Notes under the pieces: generated by a model
Seen by the model: the letters and a program-made list of their open reading frames with translations, nothing else
Databases searched by the model: none
What the model was told of the DNA's origin: nothing
Assembly (NCBI GenBank): GCA_900753245.1
Contig: CAADYJ010000026.1
Coordinates: 1-12,815, forward strand
Direction: 5' to 3'
DNA from: Clostridia bacterium
GTDB lineage: Bacteria > Bacillota > Clostridia > TANB77 > CAG-508
DNA length: 12,815 nucleotides
Program-made: the position numbers and the translations under genes
Part shown: one piece after another, positions 6,909-12,815 of the stretch
Numbering within the stretch: the stretch's first letter is position 1
How the letters are laid out: each line of letters begins with the position of its first letter

Positions 6909-6926
6909 ATGTATATTTAGGCCTTT
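6899..6926. terminator. Convergent terminator overlapping both stop codons
   Basis: AAAGGTCTAAAT (6899-6910) and ATTTAGGCCTTT (6915-6926) form a 12-bp stem around GTAT, fully paired in plus-strand RNA with one U-G pair. The ATPase stop codon (6906-6908) lies in the left arm and the tetR stop codon (6917-6919) in the right arm. The minus-strand form has one C-A mismatch. The T tracts are short. Confidence 0.65.
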
Positions 6927-7510
6927 AAAAATTGTCTTATAGCATCATATAGAAAAGGTTTATATTCTTCTATAGGAAGAGGTTCTTTCTCTAAAATAGA
7001 AGTAAAACATGTAGAACTTACAAGCTCAATAATCATAAATAAAGTAACTTCTGGATTTTTTAAATTTATATTATTTTCTTCAACACCTTTTAAGAAAAGA
7101 TTAAAAAGACTATCTTCTTTCTTTTCACTGTTTTCATATATTTTTAAAATAGATTTATTATAAACACCCCAAGATAAATTTTTAGAAATAAACTTTAATA
7201 AAGTAGGTTGTTTTTGTAATTCGTCTATAATGTTATTAATTATAAATATAATTTGATCTGGAAAACTTTCAATATAATTTTTGTGCAGTTTTTCTAGAGC
7301 ATCGTTAAATAGTTTTTCAGATTTTTTTGCAATAAGAATGTTTTGAATTTCATACTTATCCTTGAAATACAAGTAGAAAGTACCTTTTGCAACATTTGCA
7401 TTATCAACAATTTCCTGAATAGATGTGTCTTTAATACCCTTTTGTGTAAAAAGGGTAAAGGCTGTATTTAATAATCTTTGTTTTTTATCATTTTCAACTT
7501 CTTCTTTCAT
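6917..7510 (-). CDS. TetR-family transcriptional repressor
   Basis: The 197-aa product has the standard TetR N-terminal DNA-binding domain: a helix ending in AFTLFTQKG (17-25), then the helix-turn-helix TSIQEIVDNANVAKGTFYLYF (29-49) and KDK. The C-terminal all-helical domain (about 60-197) should dimerise and bind a small, probably hydrophobic, ligand. The gene diverges from the MMPL exporter operon, and the spacer holds matching TGAC-n5-GTCA operators, so it almost certainly represses that operon and probably itself. The ligand is unknown; lipophilic compounds or fatty acids are the usual inducers for such pairs. The start is set by GGGAG about 9 bases upstream of the ATG. It is convergent with the ATPase gene and shares its terminator. 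Confidence 0.93.
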   Translation of the reverse strand: MKEEVENDKKQRLLNTAFTLFTQKGIKDTSIQEIVDNANVAKGTFYLYFKDKYEIQNILIAKKSEKLFNDALEKLHKNYIESFPDQIIFIINNIIDELQKQPTLLKFISKNLSWGVYNKSILKIYENSEKKEDSLFNLFLKGVEENNINLKNPEVTLFMIIELVSSTCFTSILEKEPLPIEEYKPFLYDAIRQFLKA

Positions 7511-7539
7511 AAGAAAAATCTCCCTTCGTTAATAATATT

Positions 7540-7568
7540 ATTATGTCATATTTTGTACGACTGGTCAA
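7540..7568 (-). promoter_or_regulatory. Promoter of tetR gene
   Basis: On the minus strand, -35 TTGACC (7568-7563) and -10 CATAAT (7545-7540) each match consensus at 5 of 6 positions with exactly 17 bases between them. The -35 overlaps a degenerate operator copy. Confidence 0.7.
7555..7567. promoter_or_regulatory. Degenerate third TetR operator
   Basis: GTACGACTGGTCA matches the operator at 7652-7664 at 9 of 13 positions, with one intact GGTCA half-site. It covers the tetR -35 box, consistent with weak autorepression. The call rests on similarity only. Confidence 0.4.
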
Positions 7569-7650
7569 TAGAATATAAATGAAATTTATAAAAAAATTAA
7601 GGATATATATAGCATAAAATAAATAAATTTAAAAAATATTAATATATGTA

Positions 7651-7679
7651 TTGACTAATGGTCAGTTTTGAAATATAAT
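7651..7679 (+). promoter_or_regulatory. Promoter of the MMPL operon
   Basis: -35 TTGACT (7651-7656, 5 of 6), 17 bases, then a perfect -10 TATAAT (7674-7679). The start point would be near 7686. The -35 and the start point are each covered by an operator. Confidence 0.8.
7652..7664. promoter_or_regulatory. TetR operator O1
   Basis: TGACTAATGGTCA has inverted arms TGAC/GTCA around 5 bases. It overlaps the -35 box of the exporter operon. Its centre (7658) is 34 bases from that of the second copy. Confidence 0.7.
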
Positions 7680-7684
7680 ATTAA

Positions 7685-7699
7685 ATGACCGTTGGTCAT
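7685..7699. promoter_or_regulatory. TetR operator O2
   Basis: ATGACCGTTGGTCAT is a perfect palindrome with 6-base arms around GTT. It sits at the predicted transcription start and shares the TGAC-n5-GTCA form of O1. The ATG in its left arm is in frame with the MMPL gene but lies 33 bases before the real start. Confidence 0.75.
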
Positions 7700-7717
7700 A
7701 AGAAAGGAGTATGTAAT

Positions 7718-9787
7718 ATGCATAAACTTGCAAAAGCAATCTGTAAACACAGAAAATTGATTTTAATTATTAGTTTATTGTTAGTAATTCCATCTATAAT
7801 AGGAATGAAAGCGACAAGAATTAACTATGACATTTTAGTATATCTACCAGATGATGTTGAAACTATACAAGGAGAGAAAATTCTATCAGAAGATTTTGAC
7901 ATGGGAGGATTTTCGGTAGTTATACTAGACAACATGAAAACAAAAGATATATTAAAACTAGAAGAAAAAATAAAAAACATTGATAATGTAGAAAAAGTAG
8001 TAAGTATAGCGGATGTTATAGGAACAAGTATGCCAAAAGAAATGTTGCCACAAGAAGTACAAGATGCAGTATATAAAGATGGAAAAACAGTAATGTTAGT
8101 TACATTTAAAGAACAAATTTCATCAGATGCGACAATGAAATCTGTTGAAGAATTAAGAAAAGTAACTGATGAACGTTGTAAAATTAGTGGTATGACAGCT
8201 ACAGTGCTAGATACAAGAAACTTATCTAATTCTGAAATAACAATATATGTAATTATAGCTGTTGTTTTATGCTTAATTATATTACAAGTAGCGTTAGATT
8301 CTTACTTTGCACCATTTTTACTATTATTAAATATAGGATTTGCAATTTTGTATAATATGGGAAGTAATATATTTTTGGGAGAAATTTCTTATATTACAAA
8401 AGCAATAAGTGCAGTTTTACAATTAGGAGTAACTATGGATTTTGCAATATTCTTATATCATAGTTATAAATCAGAACAAGAAAGTGCAGAAAATAAAGAA
8501 GAAGCAATGGCAAATGCAATTTCAAAAACATTTGTATCTGTATTAGGAAGTTCTTTAACAACAATAGCAGGTTTTTTAGCACTTTGTAGTATGAATTTAA
8601 CATTAGGAAAAGATATAGGTATAGTTATGGCAAAAGGCGTTTTATTAGGAGTAATAAGTGTTGTAACTATATTACCTGCAATGATTTTATGTTTTGATAA
8701 AGCAATTGAAAAAACAAAACATAAAGAAATATTACCTAAATTTACAAAAGTAAGAGATTTTATTATAAAACAATATAAAGCAATAGCAATTATATTTGTT
8801 ATAGTATTACCAATAGCTTTTTATGGATATAGCAATACTAAAGTATATTATAACTTAGATAAATCTTTACCTACTTATTTAGATAGCGTTAGTGCAAATA
8901 ATGAATTAAAAGATAAATTTGATATGGTATCAATGGAAATGCTATTAGTAGACAAAGATATGCCAGAATATAAAGTTAGTCAAATGGTAGAAGAAATAGA
9001 AAAATTAGATGGAATCGAGTGGGTTATTAGCTATTCAAAATTGGGTGAAGTAGGAATACCAAAGGATGCTATACCAGAAGATGTAGAAAAAATATTCCAA
9101 AACGATAAATACCAAATGATTCTAATAAATTCAAAATATGAAATGGCAACAGATGAGTTAAATGATCAAGTAACTAAAGTAAATGATATTATAAAGAAGT
9201 ATGATGAAAATGCTATTTTATCAGGTGAAGGACCTTTAATGAAAGACTTAGTAGAAATAAGTGATCATGACTTTAATAGTGTTAATACTGTTTCAATAGC
9301 AGTTATATTTATAATTATGATATTTGTATTAAAATCAGCAAGTTTACCTATTATATTAATTTGCGTAATTGAATTTGCTATATTTATAAATATGGGAATT
9401 CCATATTATACAGGAACTGTTTTACCTTTTGTGGCTTCAATAGTAATAGGTACAATTCAATTAGGTGCAACAATAGATTATGCAATATTAATTACAAATA
9501 AATATATAGTAGCAAGAAAAGAGCAAAAACAAAAGAAAGAAGCTATTACAGAAGCTCTTGGAACATCTATTAGTTCTATAGTAGTAAGTGGTTTATGTTT
9601 CTTTGGAGCTACATTTGGAGTTGGAGTGTATTCAAAAATTGAAATGATTGGTTCACTATGTAATTTAATGGCAAGAGGAGCAATAATAAGTATGATTACA
9701 GTAATTTGTGTATTACCAGCATTCTTAATGATTTTTGATAAATTAGTATGTAAAACAACAAAGGGAATGAGAAGTATAAAAAACTAA
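7718..9787 (+). CDS. MMPL/RND-family membrane exporter
   Basis: The 689-aa product is a proton-driven transporter of the MMPL branch of the RND superfamily, related in layout to Firmicute YdfJ. It is two tandem halves, each with one membrane segment, an extracellular domain (about 32-180 and 375-520) and a cluster of five membrane segments. Both halves keep the proton-relay motif: QLGVTMDFAIF with Asp241, and QLGATIDYAIL with Asp587. Substrates of relatives include lipids, fatty acids and drugs; the substrate here is inferred only as hydrophobic. The start at 7718 has AAAGGAG 8 bases upstream. An in-frame ATG at 7685 lies inside the operator at the transcription start and has no Shine-Dalgarno. 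It is first in an operon with the secreted heptad protein (16-base gap) under TetR control. Confidence 0.93.
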   Translation: MHKLAKAICKHRKLILIISLLLVIPSIIGMKATRINYDILVYLPDDVETIQGEKILSEDFDMGGFSVVILDNMKTKDILKLEEKIKNIDNVEKVVSIADVIGTSMPKEMLPQEVQDAVYKDGKTVMLVTFKEQISSDATMKSVEELRKVTDERCKISGMTATVLDTRNLSNSEITIYVIIAVVLCLIILQVALDSYFAPFLLLLNIGFAILYNMGSNIFLGEISYITKAISAVLQLGVTMDFAIFLYHSYKSEQESAENKEEAMANAISKTFVSVLGSSLTTIAGFLALCSMNLTLGKDIGIVMAKGVLLGVISVVTILPAMILCFDKAIEKTKHKEILPKFTKVRDFIIKQYKAIAIIFVIVLPIAFYGYSNTKVYYNLDKSLPTYLDSVSANNELKDKFDMVSMEMLLVDKDMPEYKVSQMVEEIEKLDGIEWVISYSKLGEVGIPKDAIPEDVEKIFQNDKYQMILINSKYEMATDELNDQVTKVNDIIKKYDENAILSGEGPLMKDLVEISDHDFNSVNTVSIAVIFIIMIFVLKSASLPIILICVIEFAIFINMGIPYYTGTVLPFVASIVIGTIQLGATIDYAILITNKYIVARKEQKQKKEAITEALGTSISSIVVSGLCFFGATFGVGVYSKIEMIGSLCNLMARGAIISMITVICVLPAFLMIFDKLVCKTTKGMRSIKN

Positions 9788-9803
9788 GAGGAGGAAATAA
9801 AAA

Positions 9804-11870
9804 ATGAGTAAAAATTTAGGAAAGAAAATAACATCAGGTATTTTGCTTTGTAGTATGTTTGCTTATACAATGCCAGTTTTAGCTTATACAAAAGAAGAAA
9901 CAGTTTATTCAAAATTAAATAGTGAAGGAACAGTTTATCAAACAACTGTAAGTAATCATTTAAAAAATACAGAGAAAGAACAAATATTAAAAGATTTGTC
10001 AGATTTAAGTGATATAGAAAATGTAAGTGGAGATCAAGAAGTACAAAAAGATGGAAATACTTTAACATGGAAAGCAGAAGGAGAAGATATTTACTATCAA
10101 GGAAAAACATCAAAAGAATTACCAATAGAATGTAAAGTTGTTTATGAATTAGATGGAAAAGAACTAAGTAAAGAAGATATTATAGGAAAAAGTGGAGAAG
10201 TAAAAATTACATTAAACTTTACAAATAAAGAAAAGAGAACTGTAACAATTAATGGAAAGCAAGAAACAATGTATGTACCATTTGTAGTAGCTTGTGGAAC
10301 AATTATTGATAATGAAAACAATAAAGATATAGAAGTTACAAACGGAAAAATGATAGATGATGGAACAAAAACAATGGTATTTGGAATAGCAATGCCAGGA
10401 ATGCAAGAAAGTTTAGGAATTTCAAAAAATAAAGTAGAAGTACCAACATCAGTAAGTATAAAAATGAAAGCACAAAACTTTGAAATAAAAGAAATATATG
10501 CATATGTAACACCTAAATTAATTGAAGAAGATGATTTAGATGTATTTGATGAATTAGATAGCATGTATGCAAAATTAAGTACACTACAAACAGCTACAAA
10601 TCAATTAGAAGAAGGTGCTAAAACATTACAAGAAGGAACAAATACTTATTATGAAAAATCACAAGAATTTAACAATGCAATGAGTAAAGTAACAAATGGA
10701 ATTAGTAGTGCAAATGAAAACTATACAAAAATAAATGAAGGAATAAACACTTTAAATAAAAATGGTGGAACATTAGCAAGCGGAGCAGAAAAAATAAGTG
10801 ATGGAACAACTACATTAAGCCAAAAGGCAGAGGTATTAAATTCAAATGTAGGTTTATTAAAACAAGGTGGTAAAAAATTAGAAGCAGGAGAAACACAATT
10901 AAGTGCTGGAGTAGATGAAATACTTACTAAAGTAGGAAGTGTAACATCTACAGATAATACTGCAAAAATAGCAAACTTAGAAGCTCTAGTACAAAAAAAT
11001 ACTCAAACTATAAACAAATTAAAAAATGTAAATACAAGTTTAACTACTACAAAAACACAATTAACCAATAAAAAAGCTAGCTTAAATGCAGCATACAATG
11101 CAGAAACTGATAGCACAAGAAAACAAGAAATAAAAGCACAAATAGATACAATAGATACAAATCTTCAAACAATAAATACACAAATTACTTCTAATGAAGG
11201 TTTAGTAACTTTATTAGAAACAAATAATAGTGCAACAAATCAAACAATAGAAACATTAAAAGCTACAGATTTAAGTAGTATGCAAGAATTAGTAGCTGGA
11301 TTGAAAAAAGTACAAAAAGGTGTAGAAAGCTTACAAGATGGAACAAATTCTTTAAATAATGGGTTAAATGCATTAGCAGATGGAACTCAACTATTAGAAG
11401 AAAAAACAAAAGAATTAGCACAAGGAAGTGAAACTCTATATAAAGGAACAAAACAAATAGAGGTAGGAACAAAAACTTTAGCACAAGGTTCTAATCAAAT
11501 GAAGGAAGGACTATCTACTATTTCAGAAGGAAGCTCAAAATTACAAGATGCAAATGATAGCTTAGTAGAAGGAGCAAAAACAATAAATGAAGGAACATTA
11601 ACATTATCTGACGGAGTTAGCAAATTAAATAAAGAAGGAATTAGTGTTCTTTATAATACAATAAATGGTGAAGTAAAAGATTTACAAGTAAGATTAGAAA
11701 AATTGCAGGAACTATCAGATGAATATAATAATTTTACAATGTTAGATGAAAATACAAAAGGTAAAGTTAAATTTATTATGATGATAGATAGTGTAGAAAA
11801 AAATCAAGATAAGCAAGAAGCTATTTTACCAAGTGAAGAAAACAAAATAGAAGAAAATAAGGAAAATTAA
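9804..11870 (+). CDS. Secreted Leu-x-x-Gly heptad-repeat protein (YhgE/Pip-like)
   Basis: The 688-aa protein starts with a signal peptide (residues 1-27: basic start, hydrophobic core, cleavage after VLA). A globular beta-rich domain follows (about 28-250). Two blocks of heptads with the L-x-x-G pattern lie at about 260-370 and 495-612 (for example LQEGTNT, LADGTQL, LYKGTKQ, LAQGSNQ, ISEGSSK). They flank a Thr/Asn/Lys-rich coiled coil (about 380-490), so the two blocks could fold back as an antiparallel stalk. These heptads are typical of the extracellular part of YhgE/Pip membrane proteins, but no membrane segment is seen after the signal peptide and the tail is acidic and lysine-rich. AGGAGG (9789-9794) gives 9-base spacing. 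Its place behind the MMPL gene suggests an extracellular partner of that exporter; this is inference. Sortase and lipobox motifs are absent. Confidence 0.88.
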   Translation: MSKNLGKKITSGILLCSMFAYTMPVLAYTKEETVYSKLNSEGTVYQTTVSNHLKNTEKEQILKDLSDLSDIENVSGDQEVQKDGNTLTWKAEGEDIYYQGKTSKELPIECKVVYELDGKELSKEDIIGKSGEVKITLNFTNKEKRTVTINGKQETMYVPFVVACGTIIDNENNKDIEVTNGKMIDDGTKTMVFGIAMPGMQESLGISKNKVEVPTSVSIKMKAQNFEIKEIYAYVTPKLIEEDDLDVFDELDSMYAKLSTLQTATNQLEEGAKTLQEGTNTYYEKSQEFNNAMSKVTNGISSANENYTKINEGINTLNKNGGTLASGAEKISDGTTTLSQKAEVLNSNVGLLKQGGKKLEAGETQLSAGVDEILTKVGSVTSTDNTAKIANLEALVQKNTQTINKLKNVNTSLTTTKTQLTNKKASLNAAYNAETDSTRKQEIKAQIDTIDTNLQTINTQITSNEGLVTLLETNNSATNQTIETLKATDLSSMQELVAGLKKVQKGVESLQDGTNSLNNGLNALADGTQLLEEKTKELAQGSETLYKGTKQIEVGTKTLAQGSNQMKEGLSTISEGSSKLQDANDSLVEGAKTINEGTLTLSDGVSKLNKEGISVLYNTINGEVKDLQVRLEKLQELSDEYNNFTMLDENTKGKVKFIMMIDSVEKNQDKQEAILPSEENKIEENKEN

Positions 11871-11900
11871 AATAGTATAGAATAATTTGTGTAAAAGCTA

Positions 11901-11937
11901 AAAAAGCCTAAGATTAATAAAAAATCTTAGGCTTTTT
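11901..11937. terminator. Strong bidirectional terminator
   Basis: AAAAAGCCTAAGATT (11901-11915) and AATCTTAGGCTTTTT (11923-11937) form a perfect 15-bp stem around a 7-base loop, with A and T runs at the two ends. It ends the MMPL operon on the plus strand and the coat gene pair on the minus strand. Confidence 0.9.
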
Positions 11938-11962
11938 AGTATCTAAATAATACATAAAAAAG

Positions 11963-12211
11963 TTAGTTTTGATTTGAAAATTTTTGTTTAACTGTATCAA
12001 TTTTTGTTTGTTCAGCAGTATCTGTTTGATACCAATTTCTTTCTTTCATTAAATTATAAATTTTATTTTGAATGTTTAAAGATTCATTTAGAGCATCTTT
12101 GAATGCCATATGCACTTCTGCAGTAGTAGATTCAATAGTTCCATGTAAATATAAATCACAAACACCTTTAATAATTAATAATTCTTGTTCCATTAGAGCT
12201 TTATCTTCCAT
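11963..12211 (-). CDS. Spore coat protein, CotF C-terminal-domain type
   Basis: The 82-aa product matches the Coat_F (CotF) domain pattern: helix EQELLIIKGVCDLYLHGTIE, a short linker with STTAEVH, helix AFKDALNESLNIQNKIYNLMKERN, then the aromatic signature NWYQTDTAEQ. This corresponds to the C-terminal part of Bacillus CotF (LHAQVYRYMYQRGYYP). Such proteins are deposited in the spore coat and made in the mother cell late in sporulation. Its AGGAGG overlaps the TAG stop of the upstream 57-aa gene (11-base gap), so translation is probably coupled. It ends at the shared terminator. Assignment is from remembered family patterns, with high confidence in the family and low confidence in any specific ortholog. 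Confidence 0.88.
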   Translation of the reverse strand: MEDKALMEQELLIIKGVCDLYLHGTIESTTAEVHMAFKDALNESLNIQNKIYNLMKERNWYQTDTAEQTKIDTVKQKFSNQN

Positions 12212-12222
12212 AATTATCCCTC

Positions 12223-12396
12223 CTATAATAGATTTAAAAATTTGTTGAATAAATCAGTATGCTTTTGTTCTAACTCTGCTACATAAGTAGAAAGAGTAGG
12301 ATCTGTTAATTTAGAAGAAGTTTTTGTAGCACAAGATTTCATAAAACATTCATGTCCTAAAGCATCTTCTACATATAAAAGTTCTTTACTTGTCAT
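12223..12396 (-). CDS. Spore coat-associated protein, CotF N-terminal-type, 57 aa
   Basis: The 57-aa product (MTSKELLYVEDALGHE...) looks like two helices joined by LTDPTLSTY, ending LEQKHTDLFNKFLNLL. This matches the N-terminal half of CotF-type proteins, where a helix-DPxLxxxY-helix layout occurs. The start is the ATG at 12396, preceded by AGGTGG with about 7-base spacing. A TTG-started extension to 12465 would add 23 hydrophobic residues but has no correctly spaced Shine-Dalgarno. It is the first gene of a two-gene unit with the 82-aa coat gene and diverges from spoIIID. No clear promoter was identified in the 120-base divergent spacer; a mother-cell sigma factor (SigE or SigK) is expected from the family. 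Confidence 0.8.
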   Translation of the reverse strand: MTSKELLYVEDALGHECFMKSCATKTSSKLTDPTLSTYVAELEQKHTDLFNKFLNLL

Positions 12397-12463
12397 ATTA
12401 TCACCACCTAAATAAATTATTTCCAATATTAGAGAATATATACAAAATAATAAGGTATAATAC

Positions 12464-12510
12464 AACCTCTATATGAATACACTTAAACAAAAGTATTCAA
12501 TATGGAGGTT
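12464..12510 (+). promoter_or_regulatory. spoIIID leader hairpin hiding the Shine-Dalgarno
   Basis: The left arm AACCTCTATATGAATAC (12464-12480) pairs with GTATTC (12493-12498) and ATATGGAGGTT (12500-12510). This makes 17 pairs, including one U-G, with a single bulged A (12499) and a 12-base loop. The spoIIID Shine-Dalgarno GGAGG (12504-12508) is buried in the stem. The T-rich sequence TTTTCTTT follows, so the stem could also act as an attenuator-like terminator. If transcription starts from the TATAAT at 12456-12461, part of the left arm would be lost. Confidence 0.55.
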
Positions 12511-12516
12511 TTCTTT

Positions 12517-12786
12517 ATGAAGGGTTACTCAATTGAAGAGCGTGCTATGGAATTAGCACATTATATTATAGATTCAAAAGATACAGTAAGGGGTGCTGCC
12601 AAAAAATTCGGAGTAAGTAAGTCTACAGTACACAAAGACTTAAGTGAGAGAATAGTTAAGATAAATCCTGCGTTAGCTGCAGAGGTTAGACTAATATTAG
12701 ATGAAAATAAAGCAGAAAGGCACATAAGAGGAGGAATGGCGACAAAACTAAAATATAGTCATATGAAAGAAAATAAAGTGGGGTAA
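12517..12786 (+). CDS. spoIIID: Sporulation transcriptional regulator SpoIIID
   Basis: SpoIIID is a small DNA-binding protein made in the mother cell under SigE. It activates and represses many genes, including sigK and coat genes, between the SigE and SigK stages. The 89-aa product carries the diagnostic helix-turn-helix TVRGAAKKFGVSKSTVHKDL (23-42), then INPALAAEV and the C-terminal RHIRGGMATKLKYSH basic region. Length and sequence fit the Bacillus protein (about 93 aa). The correct start is the ATG at 12517, 8 bases after GGAGG (12504-12508). The ATG at 12502 overlaps that Shine-Dalgarno and is not used. It diverges from coat genes it may control. A hairpin in its leader can mask the ribosome site. 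Confidence 0.96.
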   Translation: MKGYSIEERAMELAHYIIDSKDTVRGAAKKFGVSKSTVHKDLSERIVKINPALAAEVRLILDENKAERHIRGGMATKLKYSHMKENKVG

Positions 12787-12800
12787 ATTTTAGAAAACTA

Positions 12801-12815
12801 TTAGGGACGGGTCAA
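12801..12815. other. GC-rich motif cut by the window edge
   Basis: TTAGGGACGGGTCAA includes GGGACGGGTC (12804-12813), 8 of 10 G or C in an otherwise AT-rich region. It begins 15 bases after the spoIIID stop. It could be the first arm of a terminator or of a dispersed palindromic (REP-like) repeat, but the second arm lies outside the window. Confidence 0.3.

Noticed and set aside
7685..7717. In-frame upstream ATG giving a 700-aa MMPL protein
   Set aside because: It lies inside the palindromic operator at the predicted transcription start and has no Shine-Dalgarno; the ATG at 7718 has AAAGGAG at proper spacing.
9784..11484. Several minus-strand reading frames opposite the heptad protein, including hydrophobic Leu/Phe-rich ones
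   Set aside because: They are mirror images of the repetitive AT-rich coding strand, without Shine-Dalgarno sites, and the plus-strand gene is well supported.
10590..11640. Possible tandem DNA repeat or CRISPR-like array in the heptad gene
   Set aside because: The periodicity is at protein level (seven residues) with diverged DNA; there are no identical repeats with unique spacers.
12397..12465. N-terminal hydrophobic extension of the 57-aa coat protein
   Set aside because: It would start at TTG with AGAGG directly touching it, leaving no spacing; AGGTGG before the ATG at 12396 is correctly placed.
12502..12516. Upstream ATG extending SpoIIID by 5 residues
   Set aside because: The ATG overlaps the GGAGG that serves the ATG at 12517, and the shorter form better matches the known SpoIIID N-terminus.

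Overview
The window suggests a low-GC, anaerobic, endospore-forming Firmicute, most likely a member of the Clostridia. The DNA is strongly AT-rich, and arginine is nearly always AGA and isoleucine often ATA. There is an oxygen-defence rubrerythrin, SpoIIID (the mother-cell sporulation regulator) and a pair of CotF-type spore coat genes. No genus can be named from the sequence alone.

Left part (1-3700): rubrerythrin on the minus strand and dUTPase on the plus strand diverge from a shared spacer in which each has a recognisable promoter. Next come three small or unrecognised genes: a 62-aa protein (minus), a 199-aa protein (plus) and a 69-aa basic protein (plus). Each has its own Shine-Dalgarno site and intrinsic terminator, so they look like real single-gene units. 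A GNAT-type acetyltransferase (minus) follows.

Middle (3978-11940): trmL (tRNA wobble 2'-O-methyltransferase) is followed by a P2-like P-type cation ATPase that most resembles the CtpE group. Then comes a coherent regulatory and export module. A TetR-family repressor gene is divergent from a two-gene operon encoding an MMPL/RND exporter and a secreted protein rich in Leu-x-x-Gly heptads. The divergent spacer holds two TGAC-n5-GTCA operators, one on the -35 box and one at the start point of the exporter promoter. A weaker third copy lies on the tetR -35 box. The simplest reading is ligand-relieved repression of an exporter whose extracellular partner is a detached YhgE/Pip-like stalk.

Right part (11963-12815): two translationally coupled small coat genes (minus) correspond to the N- and C-terminal halves of CotF and diverge from spoIIID (plus). 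The spoIIID leader can fold into a 17-bp stem that buries its own Shine-Dalgarno site. The window stops just after spoIIID, inside an unusually GC-rich motif.

Most units end in clear intrinsic terminators, several shared between convergent genes. I saw no tRNA, rRNA, CRISPR array, transposase or complete mobile element. The best candidates for under-described biology are the TetR-MMPL-heptad module, the spoIIID leader hairpin, the split cotF pair and the three orphan small genes.
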